DNA of 61,270 nucleotides from CAZMUQ01 sp964569845 (GCA_964569845.1 CAZMUQ010000004.1:1-61270), one strand, 5' to 3'; counted from the first letter of the stretch, positions 36,986 through 45,666 are shown. The notes: generated by a model from the sequence alone, not told the origin. Program-made: numbers and translations.

Positions 36986-37516
36986 ATGCGTTGTGAAGTT
37001 TGCGGAAAACCAATTCAGGGGAAACCTTACAGAATAATAATTGAGGGTGCAAAACTTACAGTATGTGAAGAATGCTCAGGATACGGCTCGCCGATAACAT
37101 GGGAAAAACCAGTCAAAAAAATTGAAACTAAACTTCAAACTAGAAGAATTAGCGGAACTCAAACAGATTTTGATGAAGATTTTATGCTAGTTGAGGATTA
37201 TGGTTTAAAGATTAAAAATGCAAGAGAAAAACTTGGTTGGTCTCAGGAAGAATTAGCATCAAAAATGAATGAAAAAGCATCATTTATAAGTAAAATTGAA
37301 ACTGGCAAGGTTATTCCAAGTTTAGCTACTGTTAGAAGGTTGGAGCATGTGCTTAAAATTAAGCTTACTACCAAGGCTCCTAAACCTTTAAAGTTTGAAG
37401 AGTTTAAGCCTAGATTCGATGAAAGGCTAACAATAGGCGATATAATTTCAACCTCTCTTACACGAGGTAAAGGTAAAAAAGGTGGGGAAACTGAAAGTAG
37501 TTCTAGTGGAACGTAG
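36986..37516 (+). CDS. mbf1: Multiprotein bridging factor MBF1-like (zinc ribbon + HTH)
   Basis: An archaeal MBF1: N-terminal zinc ribbon (CEVCGKPI...CEEC) and a Cro-type helix-turn-helix (IKNAREKLGWSQEELASKM...ISKIETGKVIPS) near 80-135, then a variable tail. It may link regulators to TBP, or act at the ribosome. I favour ATG 36986 (MRCEVCG); ATG 36974 is 4 codons earlier. The 3' end overlaps hflX by 35 bp. Confidence 0.88.
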   Translation: MRCEVCGKPIQGKPYRIIIEGAKLTVCEECSGYGSPITWEKPVKKIETKLQTRRISGTQTDFDEDFMLVEDYGLKIKNAREKLGWSQEELASKMNEKASFISKIETGKVIPSLATVRRLEHVLKIKLTTKAPKPLKFEEFKPRFDERLTIGDIISTSLTRGKGKKGGETESSSSGT

Positions 37517-38759
37517 ACTTCCTGGTGAAAAAAGTCTTTTACATGAACTTAAAATTCTAGCTGAAACTGTTGGATACGAGGTTGTTGGATATTTAAGTCA
37601 GGTTAGGTATCCAAGTTCAAAGTATCAGATTGGCAGTGGTAAGGTTGAAGACCTTGCAAAAATTGTTAAGGAAACAGGTGCCGAAAGGGTAATATTTGAG
37701 AATGAACTTAAACCTGTTCAAGCCTATAATCTTGCTAAAAAAACTGGTGTTGAGGTTATAGATAAGTTCCAACTTATTCTTGAAGTTTTTAGTAATCATG
37801 CATCAACAAGGGAAGCAAAACTTCAAATAGAGCTTGCAAAACTTAAATATGAGCTTACAAGAGCAAAAGAGAAAGTCAGACTTGCAAAACTTGGCGAACA
37901 GCCAGGATTTCATGGACTTGGAAAATATGAAGCTGATGTTTATTATGAAGCTATAAGAAGAAGAATTTCAAATATTGAAAAAGAGCTTCAAAAAATTAGA
38001 GTTGAAAGAAGAATTAAGCGTGCTTTAAGAGCAGACTTAGGATTTCCAACAGTTTCTCTTTGTGGTTATACTGCTGCTGGAAAAAGTACACTTTTTAATA
38101 CTCTTACTGGTGAGAATGTTAAAATTTCAAATAGTGTTTTTACAACACTTTCAACAAAAATTTCAGCTGTAGATTTTGATGGTAAGAAAGCTTTACTTAT
38201 AGATACCGTAGGGTTTATTGATGGTTTACCTTTAACTTTAATTGAGGCATTTAAATCAACTCTTGAAGAAACAATTTATTCAAATCTTATTATAGTTGTT
38301 GTTGATTGTAGCGAGGATGTTGAAGAAGTTAAAAGAAAAACTAAGTGCTGTTTAGATGTTTTAAAGGAAATTGGTGTTATTGGAACACCGATTGTAACTG
38401 CTTTAAATAAAATAGATCTTGCTAATAGTATAAGGGTTAAAGAAGCTGCAAAAAGTATATCCAGTATAGCTTCAAATATTGTCCCAATAAGTGCACTTAG
38501 AAAGATTAATATCGAAAGTCTTAAAGAAGCTGTTGCTAAAAACTTAAGAAATTTTGTTCAATTATCCTTACAACTACCACTAAATTCTGAATCTCTTTCA
38601 CTCCTCTCAAAAATAAGGAGATTTTCTACAGTAGTTAACCAAGATTTCCATGAAAACATAATACTTGTTGATGTTAAGTCCACAGAACATTTTGCAGATA
38701 AAATTTTAGGTAAAGTTGAAGATCTTGGTGGACGTGTAATTGAGGTTATAAAAGTTTAA
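37482..38759 (+). CDS. hflX: GTPase HflX
   Basis: A 425-aa HflX. N-terminal glycine-rich domain with SGKVEDLAKIVKE, a long coiled helix region (REAKLQIELAKLKYELTR), then the GTPase: P-loop GYTAAGKSTLFN near 195, DTVGFIDGLP near 240 and NKID near 310. HflX splits stalled ribosomes. It overlaps mbf1 at its start and the convergent trm56 at its end (14 bp). The GTG start is tentative. Confidence 0.92.
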   Translation: MGKLKVVLVERRLPGEKSLLHELKILAETVGYEVVGYLSQVRYPSSKYQIGSGKVEDLAKIVKETGAERVIFENELKPVQAYNLAKKTGVEVIDKFQLILEVFSNHASTREAKLQIELAKLKYELTRAKEKVRLAKLGEQPGFHGLGKYEADVYYEAIRRRISNIEKELQKIRVERRIKRALRADLGFPTVSLCGYTAAGKSTLFNTLTGENVKISNSVFTTLSTKISAVDFDGKKALLIDTVGFIDGLPLTLIEAFKSTLEETIYSNLIIVVVDCSEDVEEVKRKTKCCLDVLKEIGVIGTPIVTALNKIDLANSIRVKEAAKSISSIASNIVPISALRKINIESLKEAVAKNLRNFVQLSLQLPLNSESLSLLSKIRRFSTVVNQDFHENIILVDVKSTEHFADKILGKVEDLGGRVIEVIKV

Positions 38760-39291
38760 TAACTTGTTTACCACGAGGCGTAGGATTAATTTTAAGTTTT
38801 GCATTTTTAAATTCTTTTGTTAACTCTTTACCTTCAAAAAATCTATCAAGAAAAATAGCTAAACTTGCACACTCAGAGTGGGGTTGATTACTAACAGCAA
38901 CATTAAAATCAGAAACATCGTTAGAAAAAAATTCTCTCGGAACTTTTTGACTTCCAATAATTACTAAAATATCTTTACCTGTAGCTTTAATTCTCTCCAT
39001 AACATCACTACAACCAATATTTTCCCCATAAGCGGTAAGATGAACAACAATCCCACCTTCACTTCTCCATTTTTTAACAACCTCTCTCCAAGGTATTCCC
39101 ATTTCGAAAAAGAATGGCCCGCCCCAAATTTTTACAACCTTTTCAACAGTTCTCTTAATAGACTCATCATTAACATCAGACAAAATCATGCCATCAGCAC
39201 CAAGCGCACGAGCAACTAGGGCTACATGTGAAGTTAACCTTTTATCTCTTTCAGGCCTATGACCCCAACGTAAAACTACAACTTTAACCAT
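38746..39291 (-). CDS. trm56: tRNA (cytidine(56)-2'-O)-methyltransferase aTrm56
   Basis: A 181-aa SPOUT methyltransferase of the archaeal Trm56 family: LRWGHRPERDKRLTSHVALVARA at the N-terminus, HLTAYGENI near 86, the trefoil-knot cofactor loop IIGSQKVPREFF near 112 and SNQPHSECASLAIFLDR near 140. It methylates C56 in the T-loop, a modification restricted to archaea. Convergent with hflX. Confidence 0.93.
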   Translation of the reverse strand: MVKVVVLRWGHRPERDKRLTSHVALVARALGADGMILSDVNDESIKRTVEKVVKIWGGPFFFEMGIPWREVVKKWRSEGGIVVHLTAYGENIGCSDVMERIKATGKDILVIIGSQKVPREFFSNDVSDFNVAVSNQPHSECASLAIFLDRFFEGKELTKEFKNAKLKINPTPRGKQVIKLL

Positions 39292-39341
39292 AACCCACCT
39301 AACTAAACTTAAGGTAAAAATGAAAAATAAAATTAGGGTGT

Positions 39342-39680
39342 TTAAGTTATCTTTAAACCTGGAGGAGCATCTCCTTCGACAGTTACAAGGTAAGGTTTAT
39401 CATTTACTGCTGCTAGTATCATCCCTTGAGATTCTATTCCCCGAATCTTTTTTGGTGCAAGATTTGCAACTACAACAACGTTTTTACCAAGAAAATACTC
39501 TGGCGGATAGTACTCTGCTAAACCTGCAACAATTTGTCTAATTTCACCACCAATATCAACTTCAAGTAAAACTAGTTTTGTTGAATCTTTAACCTTTGAA
39601 GCTTTTAAAACTTTACCAACCCTTAAATCTAGCTTATTAAACTCCTCCATAGTTATGTATTGACTTCCACCTTTACTCAT
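39342..39680 (-). CDS. tRNA-binding OB-fold protein (MetRS beta/EMAP-like)
   Basis: A 112-aa stand-alone OB-fold domain like the C-terminus of MetRS (MetG beta) and EMAPII: ITMEEFNKLDLRVGKVLKA, then LLEVDIGGEIRQIVAGLAEYY, VVVVANLAPKKIRGIESQGMILAA. It binds tRNA nonspecifically and in archaea can be a separate subunit of methionyl-tRNA synthetase. No metG in the window. ATG start. Confidence 0.87.
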   Translation of the reverse strand: MSKGGSQYITMEEFNKLDLRVGKVLKASKVKDSTKLVLLEVDIGGEIRQIVAGLAEYYPPEYFLGKNVVVVANLAPKKIRGIESQGMILAAVNDKPYLVTVEGDAPPGLKIT

Positions 39681-39857
39681 CTTCTAACACAAAAAGAAAG
39701 AGTAAGCTCCAACCCTTAAATCTTTCTTAAATAGCTTTAAAATCTAATGGGTAGCTACATTTTAAGCAAAAACCTTTAAATCTTAAATCTTTCCATGAAA
39801 CAAAATATATTACAAGGAAAAAAAAGACTAAAAAACCCGGAAAACAGCCGATGAACA

Positions 39858-40367
39858 TTGAGTAAAAAAGAAGCAATATTACTTGATAAAATTGTGGAGA
39901 AAATTGGTGGCGAGGATGCAGTAAAAATTATTGGTGAGCTTAAAAAAAGAGGAAAAGCTACTGAGGAGGAGCTTGTAAGGTCTACGGGAGTTAAGCTAAC
40001 TGAGGTAAGAAAGATCCTTTTCAGGCTTCATAATTTTTCCATAGTTTCATCAGAAACAGTTCAGGATAAGAATACTGGTTGGATGACGTTTTATTGGGTT
40101 CTTCAAAAAGACCAGCTTAAAAGTTTAGTAAGAACTCAGAAAAGAAGAATACTTGAAAAACTTAAGGCTAGACTTGAATTTGAAAAAACCCATGATTTCT
40201 TTTACTGTGAAAGTGGCCATGGAAGATTTACTTTTGAAGAAGCTATGGAAAATATTTTTAGATGCCCAACCTGTTCAACTCCTCTAAAACATTTTGATAA
40301 TTCAAAGATTGTGGAAGTTTTAGAGAAAAAGGTTAAAGAATTAGAGGAAGAAATAGAGCATGAGTAA
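39858..40367 (+). CDS. tfe: Transcription initiation factor TFE alpha
   Basis: A 169-aa archaeal TFE (TFIIE-alpha homologue): N-terminal winged helix (about 5-85) with TEEELVRSTGVKLTEVRKILF, a coiled linker and a C-terminal zinc ribbon FYCESGHGRFTFEEAMENIFRCPTC. The first ribbon pair is C-x3-H instead of the usual C-x3-C. It stabilises open promoter complexes with TBP, TFB and RNA polymerase. TTG start; the next gene overlaps by 8 bp. Confidence 0.9.
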   Translation: MSKKEAILLDKIVEKIGGEDAVKIIGELKKRGKATEEELVRSTGVKLTEVRKILFRLHNFSIVSSETVQDKNTGWMTFYWVLQKDQLKSLVRTQKRRILEKLKARLEFEKTHDFFYCESGHGRFTFEEAMENIFRCPTCSTPLKHFDNSKIVEVLEKKVKELEEEIEHE

Positions 40368-40896
40368 TTTACCATCCAGAGTTGAAGCTGAAAAAATCCT
40401 CAAAAATATAGGTTGCCCAAAAAGTCTTATAAAACATTCAAAATTTGTTGCGGATTTAGCTGTAGAGATAGCTAAGAAGATCTTAGAGAGGGGTTTGATA
40501 GATGTTGATGTAAATCTTGTTGAAGTTGGGGCAATTTTACATGATATTGGAAGAATTAAAACACACTCAATTTTACATGGCTATATTGGAGGAGAAATTG
40601 CTAGGAAACTTAACCTTCCTAGCTCTGTGGTAAATATTATAGAGAGACATGTAGGTGCAGGCATACCTAAAGAGGAGGCTGTAAAGTACGGTTTACCTAG
40701 AAAAAGTTTTCTTCTAGAAACTATTGAAGAGAAAATTGTTGCTTATGCTGATAAGAGGGTTAAACGTAGCATGGTTATAGATTTTAATGATTGTGTTAGA
40801 GAGTTTGAAAGAAAATTGGGGAAAAATCATCCCGCAATTAAGAGGTTAAAAAATCTTCATAGGGATATAGTTGATGCTCTAGGTTACGAATTTTAA
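40360..40896 (+). CDS. HD-domain protein of TIGR00295 type
   Basis: A 178-aa archaeal HD hydrolase: His in LIKHSKFVADLAVEIA, HD in ILHDIGRIKTHS near 65, then HGYIGGEIARKL and IIERHVGAGIP (further His ligands) and a C-terminal Asp (VAYADKRVKR). A metal-dependent phosphohydrolase acting on a nucleotide or RNA end is likely, but its substrate is unknown. It overlaps tfe by 8 bp, so it is co-translated with it. Confidence 0.85.
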   Translation: MSNLPSRVEAEKILKNIGCPKSLIKHSKFVADLAVEIAKKILERGLIDVDVNLVEVGAILHDIGRIKTHSILHGYIGGEIARKLNLPSSVVNIIERHVGAGIPKEEAVKYGLPRKSFLLETIEEKIVAYADKRVKRSMVIDFNDCVREFERKLGKNHPAIKRLKNLHRDIVDALGYEF

Positions 40897-40972
40897 ATTT
40901 AAATTTTATTAACATTCAATAATTATTTGGTTTAATATAAAAATTAACCTTTTCTTTAGGTGAATTAAAACC

Positions 40973-41821
40973 ATGATTAAAGAAGAATTGATTAAAAGAG
41001 CTGCGGAGGATATTGTTTCGTCTAGGAGAACTGTTGCATTAACAGGTGCAGGAATTTCAACTGAAAGTGGTATTCCAGATTTTAGGGGGCCTCATGGCAT
41101 CTGGAAAAAATATGATCCAAGCCTTTTTACCTATAGCAGGTTTCTTAGAAATCCTAAGGAATTTTGGGAGGTAATGGTCAGGCTTAGTAGTGAAATATTT
41201 AATTTTACACCTAAACCTAATCCGGCTCATTATGCTCTAGCTAAACTTGAGGAATTAGGTTTGTTAAGGTGTATTATAACTCAAAATGTTGATGGGTTAC
41301 ATCAAGAAGCTGGTAGTAAAAATGTTATAGAGTTTCATGGAAACCTTAAATGGGCTAAATGTGTAGGGTGTAATGTAAAATATCCTTTAGCAGAGGTTGA
41401 AGAAAAGGTTAGAAATGGGGAAATTCCGCCAAAATGCCCCTCATGTAGCTCCATTCTTAAGCCTGATTGTGTATTTTTTGAAGAACCTATACCTGTTGAT
41501 GCTCTTGTTAAAGCTGAAGAGGAAGCTAAAACTTGTGATTTAATGATTGTTGCAGGAACATCAGCTGTAGTTTATCCTGCAGCAGGGTTACCTTTGGTTG
41601 CGAAAACTCGTTTAAACTTTTCTATGTGGTCTTCTATGTTCTTCAGTCTTAGTGATATAATCAGGAGAGGAGATTTTGGAAAAGGAGCAAAAATTATTGA
41701 GGTTAATGCTGAGCCTACACCTTTAACAGGGATAATATCAGATTATATTATTGAAGGTAAATGCGGAGAAATCCTGCCAAAAATAGTAGAGGAAGTAGAA
41801 AGGAGGCTGAAGAAAAAATAG
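40973..41821 (+). CDS. NAD-dependent protein deacylase Sir2
   Basis: A 282-aa sirtuin. GAGISTESGIPDFRG near 25, TQNVDGLHQEAGS near 103, catalytic HGN near 122, zinc cysteines CVGC and CPSC, then KPDCVFFEE and VAGTSAVVYPAAGLP. An insertion of about 25 residues (from TRLNFSMWSS) sits between AGLPLVAK and the GAKIIEVNAEPTPLT strand, longer than typical family members. Archaeal Sir2 deacetylates Alba and other proteins. Confidence 0.9.
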   Translation: MIKEELIKRAAEDIVSSRRTVALTGAGISTESGIPDFRGPHGIWKKYDPSLFTYSRFLRNPKEFWEVMVRLSSEIFNFTPKPNPAHYALAKLEELGLLRCIITQNVDGLHQEAGSKNVIEFHGNLKWAKCVGCNVKYPLAEVEEKVRNGEIPPKCPSCSSILKPDCVFFEEPIPVDALVKAEEEAKTCDLMIVAGTSAVVYPAAGLPLVAKTRLNFSMWSSMFFSLSDIIRRGDFGKGAKIIEVNAEPTPLTGIISDYIIEGKCGEILPKIVEEVERRLKKK

Positions 41822-41877
41822 TTTTAACTAAGTTTTACTTTTAAAGCTTAAATAACTTCTTGTTTTTACAATGTCGT

Positions 41878-41891
41878 GTTAACAATGTTAA
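41878..41891. promoter_or_regulatory. GTTAACAATGTTAA element upstream of the Cys-rich HTH gene
   Basis: GTTAACAATGTTAA: one GTTAAC half and a one-base-degraded second half, spaced by 3 bp, 17 bp upstream of the regulator start at 41909. The same 14 bases recur at 42321-42334, where both halves are complete. Its recurrence before two adjacent regulatory genes marks it as a likely operator, perhaps for the Cys-rich HTH protein itself. Confidence 0.5.
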
Positions 41892-41908
41892 TTTTGGAAG
41901 TGTAAACA

Positions 41909-42292
41909 ATGAAAACTCCATGCATGGTTATAGTTAAACTTATTGTACCAGCTATAAGGGGGGCTGTTGCTAGAAAACTTATTGAAGAGTATGGTTTAAG
42001 CCAGGTGGATGTTGCAAGGAAACTTCAACTTACACGTGCAGCAGTAACTCAATACCTTAAGGGTTTAAGAGGCGCTAAGTCTCCAAATGTTGTAGAAAAT
42101 TTGGATGAGGTTAGAGAAACAGTAGAAAAAATTGCAAGAGGATTAGTAAATGGCGAAATTAATATGATTTCAGCAACAAAAATGGTTTGTGAAGTATGTA
42201 AGATTATACGAAGTAAACGTTTGATATGTAATTATTGTATTGAGAGCACACCATCTGTAGGGAAAGATGAATGCGACATATGTTGTGGTTAA
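41909..42292 (+). CDS. HTH regulator with Cys-rich C-terminus (probable Fe-S sensor)
   Basis: A 127-aa archaeal regulator. A Cro/XRE-like HTH spans about 20-60 (EYGLSQVDVARKLQLTRAA), then a helical linker and a C-terminus with seven cysteines in 36 residues (CEVC, CNYC, CDICC and singles), likely to hold an Fe-S cluster. Such COG2522-type proteins respond to redox, metal or cofactor state. It is preceded by the GTTAACAATGTTAA element and followed by the TFE-beta-like gene carrying the same element, so it may control both. Confidence 0.8.
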   Translation: MKTPCMVIVKLIVPAIRGAVARKLIEEYGLSQVDVARKLQLTRAAVTQYLKGLRGAKSPNVVENLDEVRETVEKIARGLVNGEINMISATKMVCEVCKIIRSKRLICNYCIESTPSVGKDECDICCG

Positions 42293-42320
42293 CTTTATAT
42301 ATTTCTTTATCTTACCATAC

Positions 42321-42335
42321 GTTAACAATGTTAAC
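42321..42335. promoter_or_regulatory. Perfect GTTAAC-AAT-GTTAAC element over the TFE-beta-like start codon
   Basis: Two GTTAAC palindromes separated by AAT; the ATG of the downstream gene (42328) lies inside it. TATA-like TTATATATTTC (about 42295-42305) lies about 28 bp upstream of that ATG, consistent with a leaderless mRNA. A protein bound here would block transcription start. Confidence 0.55.
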
Positions 42336-42753
42336 TACAGCAAGAGAAGACCAGCTATTCCTACAATCACGTTTAAGGAAAAAATTTAAGGTTAAAAGGA
42401 AGTACAAACATTTAGACTATTACGAGGCTCTTCAGATAATAAAGGAAAGTGGAAGAGAAGGTATAACTCAAGCTGAATTGTGGAAAAAGATAGGGGCTAC
42501 AAGCAGAGAAGGGTCAAGAATAACTGCAAAACTCTTAAAACTTGGACTTATTAGTAGGGAGCGTAAACTGTTTAAGGGTAAGTGGACTTACATTCTAACC
42601 TCAAACAGGGATAAGATAAACCTAGATTCCATAATTGATATACCATGCACATTCTGTATGCTGCAGGATAAATGTGGAGAAGAAAAGTATGTTACACCTG
42701 CAAAATGCTCTAATCTTACAGAGTATATTGAAAAGTTAGCTAAATCCATTTAA
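42328..42753 (+). CDS. TFE beta-like FeS winged-helix protein (RPC34/39 orthologue)
   Basis: About 141 aa. A winged helix (about 30-95) with GITQAELWKKIGATSREGSRITAKL is followed by a C-terminal C-x2-C-x5-C-x10-C motif (CTFCMLQDKC...PAKC), the cubane FeS pattern of archaeal TFE-beta, partner of TFE-alpha in opening promoters. Upstream in-frame codons to 42271 overlap the previous gene and lack homology. The TATA-to-ATG distance supports ATG 42328. The tail overlaps the convergent gene by 14 bp. Confidence 0.8.
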   Translation: MLTTAREDQLFLQSRLRKKFKVKRKYKHLDYYEALQIIKESGREGITQAELWKKIGATSREGSRITAKLLKLGLISRERKLFKGKWTYILTSNRDKINLDSIIDIPCTFCMLQDKCGEEKYVTPAKCSNLTEYIEKLAKSI

Positions 42754-43078
42754 GTTTTACAGCAGTTCCATAAGCAACAATTTCAGCAGCACCTGTTGTA
42801 ACCATTGAAGTTGAAAATCTAAATCCAACAACAGCATCAGCACCAAGCTCCCTCGCCTGAGAAGCCATCCTTGAAATTGCTTCTCTTCTTGCCTCCTCAA
42901 GCATTTGAGTATATGCCCCAAGCTCGCCTCCAACAATCTTCTTTAAACCCATAGCAATATCCTTACCTAGGTGCTTAGCTTTAATGCTTGAACCCCAAAC
43001 AACACCTAAAACCTCACTAACTTCTACACCAGGTATTTTCTCCATGGTTGTTATAATAATCTGCTTTTCAGACGCCAT
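42740..43078 (-). CDS. UPF0145/YbjQ family protein
   Basis: A 112-aa YbjQ-like protein: ITTMEKIPGVEVSEVLGVVWGSSIKA, then an EARREAISRMASQARELGADAVVGFRF helix-strand and a closing VAYGTAVKLK, the family hallmarks. It forms homopentamers; a metal-binding role has been proposed. I chose ATG 43078 (MASEKQ) behind GAGGGG rather than 43105. Probably co-transcribed with the small membrane protein upstream. Confidence 0.88.
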   Translation of the reverse strand: MASEKQIIITTMEKIPGVEVSEVLGVVWGSSIKAKHLGKDIAMGLKKIVGGELGAYTQMLEEARREAISRMASQARELGADAVVGFRFSTSMVTTGAAEIVAYGTAVKLKWI

Positions 43079-43091
43079 AAAATTCCCCTCC

Positions 43092-43331
43092 CTATACTCT
43101 CTCATATCTCTCCCATAAACCTTTATACTTTACCGTAAGAAGAACCCCCCATAAAATTGATGTAGCAATAAAAAGTAGCAAAAACGCTCTAACAGCAACT
43201 TCAGAGGAAAAAATGTTTGGTATCTCCCCAGTTATAACCCAAAAGAAGACCAGAAAAATTCCGACAATAGATAATATACTTAAAATTGTAAGTATTAACC
43301 AGAGGAATACATACTTTAGAAGTTTACTCAT
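43092..43331 (-). CDS. Small two-span membrane protein
   Basis: About 79 aa with two hydrophobic segments (about 6-32 and 45-66) separated by a short acidic loop (EIPNIFSSE), and a charged C-terminus. I recognise no family. ATG 43331 behind AGGTAG is preferred to the longer frame starting at 43385. It lies directly upstream of the UPF0145 gene; its stop overlaps that gene's untranslated leader. Confidence 0.55.
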   Translation of the reverse strand: MSKLLKYVFLWLILTILSILSIVGIFLVFFWVITGEIPNIFSSEVAVRAFLLLFIATSILWGVLLTVKYKGLWERYERV

Positions 43332-43423
43332 AAGTCTTCTACCTAGGAAAAGCTTAAAACCAATACTTAACCTACAATTAAGCAATAGTATACTTTAAAC
43401 ATTTAACCCTTTAAACTGGTGGT

Positions 43424-44233
43424 TTGAGAGTGGAAGATAAAGTTTTTAAGAATATTCTCCTTGAAAAGGGGGAGGGTATAGGGAAAATCATCTTAAATAG
43501 GCCTCAGGTTTTAAATGCTATTAGCCCTGAACTTCTTGAAGAATTTTCTGAAGCTGTTAAACTGATGGCTGAGGATGAAGATGTTAAGGTTGTCATTGTT
43601 AAGGGTGCTGGAAGAGCATTTTCCTCGGGAACAGATTTAAAAGCATTTGGTCAAGCATTTAAAGAAATTGATACCGAAAAAGTTCGAAGAGATATAAGAA
43701 GAATCAATGATACACTCCTCCTCTTGGAGAATATGAGCAAACCCACTATAGCAATGATTCATGGTGTTGCTTTAGGTGCAGGATTAGAGTTAGCTTTAGC
43801 ATGTGATATGAGAATTGCATCAAGAAGTACTAGGTTAGGTCTTCCAGAGGTTAGTTTTGGGCTTATACCGGATATGGGTGGAGCACAAAGACTTCCAAGA
43901 ATTGTTGGACTTGGAAAAGCTAAGGAACTTGTTTTAACAGGAGAACTTATTGATGCTGAAGAAGCTGAAAGAATAGGCTTAATTAATAAGGTTGTATCTG
44001 AAGATAAGCTTGAAGAGGAAACTGTAAATTTAGCTAAAAAACTTATGGAAAATAGTCCAATAGCAATAAGTATGGCTAAAAGTATTTTAAATAGGGCTTT
44101 AGATATTGACCTTACAAGTCTTATAGATTACTCAGCAGATATTCAAGTTTTATGCTTTAAATCTGAAAACCAGCTAAAATACATAGAAAAATTTCTTGAA
44201 AAAAGAAAAAAAGAAGCCCAGAAGCAAGTTTAA
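43424..44233 (+). CDS. Enoyl-CoA hydratase/isomerase (crotonase family)
   Basis: A 269-aa crotonase. Oxyanion-hole motif GAGRAFSSGTDLKAF near 62, second oxyanion strand MIHGVALGAGLELALACDMRIA near 110, catalytic Glu region LGLPEVSFGLIPDMGG near 138. It hydrates trans-2-enoyl-CoA in fatty-acid or amino-acid breakdown. TTG start behind GGTGG. It converges on the acyl-CoA synthetase alpha gene with 4 bp overlap. Confidence 0.9.
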   Translation: MRVEDKVFKNILLEKGEGIGKIILNRPQVLNAISPELLEEFSEAVKLMAEDEDVKVVIVKGAGRAFSSGTDLKAFGQAFKEIDTEKVRRDIRRINDTLLLLENMSKPTIAMIHGVALGAGLELALACDMRIASRSTRLGLPEVSFGLIPDMGGAQRLPRIVGLGKAKELVLTGELIDAEEAERIGLINKVVSEDKLEEETVNLAKKLMENSPIAISMAKSILNRALDIDLTSLIDYSADIQVLCFKSENQLKYIEKFLEKRKKEAQKQV

Positions 44234-45666
44234 ACTCCCTTCCGCTCTACTCTATCCAAGTAAATCTTATACTGTCTTAACTGGTTTAAAACTTTTATTG
44301 GAGCATCAATCGACTGATAGAAAAGAACACCCTTCTCATTAAATAGTTTAGTAACTTTATTTAACTCATCAACAGTTAGAGGCTCACCTATAGTACTTAA
44401 AATAAGAGGTTTCTCAACAACCCTATCCAAGTGTTTAAGTATTATCCTCGGGCTAAGCCCCCAAAATTCAGGGAAAAACCTTGAAAAACCTTGAAAAACT
44501 ATTATTGAGTCAACGTTTGGATCATTAAGAAGAGCATCGATAGCTATTGGATAAACATTTTCGGCACCTTTAACCATGACCGCAGGCCAAATATCAACAG
44601 GGTTCGAGATATTAACGTAGGGTGGAGAAAGATTTCTAATCTTGCTTAATGTTTCATCTGAAAGTTTAGCTAATTTTAATCCATTTTCAACACATAAATC
44701 CGTTAGAAGAGCTGCAAATGCACCTGAGAAAGTTAAAATTGCAACATTATCTCCTTTAGGTAAAGGTGAAAATTTTAAAGCTTGAATTAAGTTTAAAAGT
44801 TCCTCTAAATTGTTAACTCTCAGGATTCCAGCTTGTTTAAAAGCTGCATTATAAACATTTTCTAAGCCTGCAAGAGAACCTGTATGGGAAGCTACAACTC
44901 TTGCCCCTTCATCTGTTCTTCCACCCTTCAAAACTATTATAGGCTTTTTTCTTGAAACTTTTCTTGCTACATCAAAAAATCTTCTACCATCCTTAACACC
45001 TTCCATATGAATAAAAATAAACCTTGTATCAGGGTCCTCAAGAAAATATTCTAAGAGTTCTGCATCATCAACATCACACTTATTTCCAAGGTCTATAGAT
45101 TTACTTAAACCAAAAAAGTTAAAGGACAGGAGCCATATTAAACCTGCACCACAGAAAACTCCTGTTTGAGCTATTAAAGCTATATCTCCAACTTTAAGAT
45201 TGGGAATTGGGACAAAGGTTGTTATAAGGCTGTTTGAAGCATTAATAATACCCATTGAATTTGGCCCAATAACTCTTAAACCTGTCTGCATAATAATTTC
45301 ATCAATCTTTTTTTGTAAAGCTTCACCTTCTTTTCCAGCATCAGAAAATCCTTGAGCAACAACTATAGCAAATTTTACATTTTTTCTTGCACATTCACTT
45401 AAAATTTCCGGGACATTCTGAGCGGCAACTGTTACTACTGCTAGGTCAATATCCTCAGGAATGTCGAGAATTGAAGGGTACACTTTTAAACCTAAAACTT
45501 CGCTTATCTTGGGGTTTACAGGGTAAATTTTACCATTTTTGTAGTTTAAAAGGTTTGCAGTAATAATGTATCCAGCCTTTTCAGGGGAGTTGGATGCACC
45601 AATAACAGCCACAGATTTTGGTTGAAGAAGGTGTCTAAACTTTGAGTCAACATTACTCATAACCAA
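44230..45666 (-). CDS. acdA: ADP-forming acyl-CoA synthetase alpha subunit
   Basis: A 478-aa CoA-binding/ligase subunit: CoA_binding domain (VAVIGASNSPEKAGYI near 17), succinyl-CoA ligase-like domains with IGPNSMGIIN, and the phospho-His motif VASHTGSLAG near 262. With the ATP-grasp beta subunit it converts acyl-CoA + ADP + Pi to acid + CoA + ATP, the main substrate-level ATP-forming step of many heterotrophic archaea. Its promoter region is shared with the divergent beta-subunit gene. Confidence 0.9.
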   Translation of the reverse strand: MVMSNVDSKFRHLLQPKSVAVIGASNSPEKAGYIITANLLNYKNGKIYPVNPKISEVLGLKVYPSILDIPEDIDLAVVTVAAQNVPEILSECARKNVKFAIVVAQGFSDAGKEGEALQKKIDEIIMQTGLRVIGPNSMGIINASNSLITTFVPIPNLKVGDIALIAQTGVFCGAGLIWLLSFNFFGLSKSIDLGNKCDVDDAELLEYFLEDPDTRFIFIHMEGVKDGRRFFDVARKVSRKKPIIVLKGGRTDEGARVVASHTGSLAGLENVYNAAFKQAGILRVNNLEELLNLIQALKFSPLPKGDNVAILTFSGAFAALLTDLCVENGLKLAKLSDETLSKIRNLSPPYVNISNPVDIWPAVMVKGAENVYPIAIDALLNDPNVDSIIVFQGFSRFFPEFWGLSPRIILKHLDRVVEKPLILSTIGEPLTVDELNKVTKLFNEKGVLFYQSIDAPIKVLNQLRQYKIYLDRVERKGV

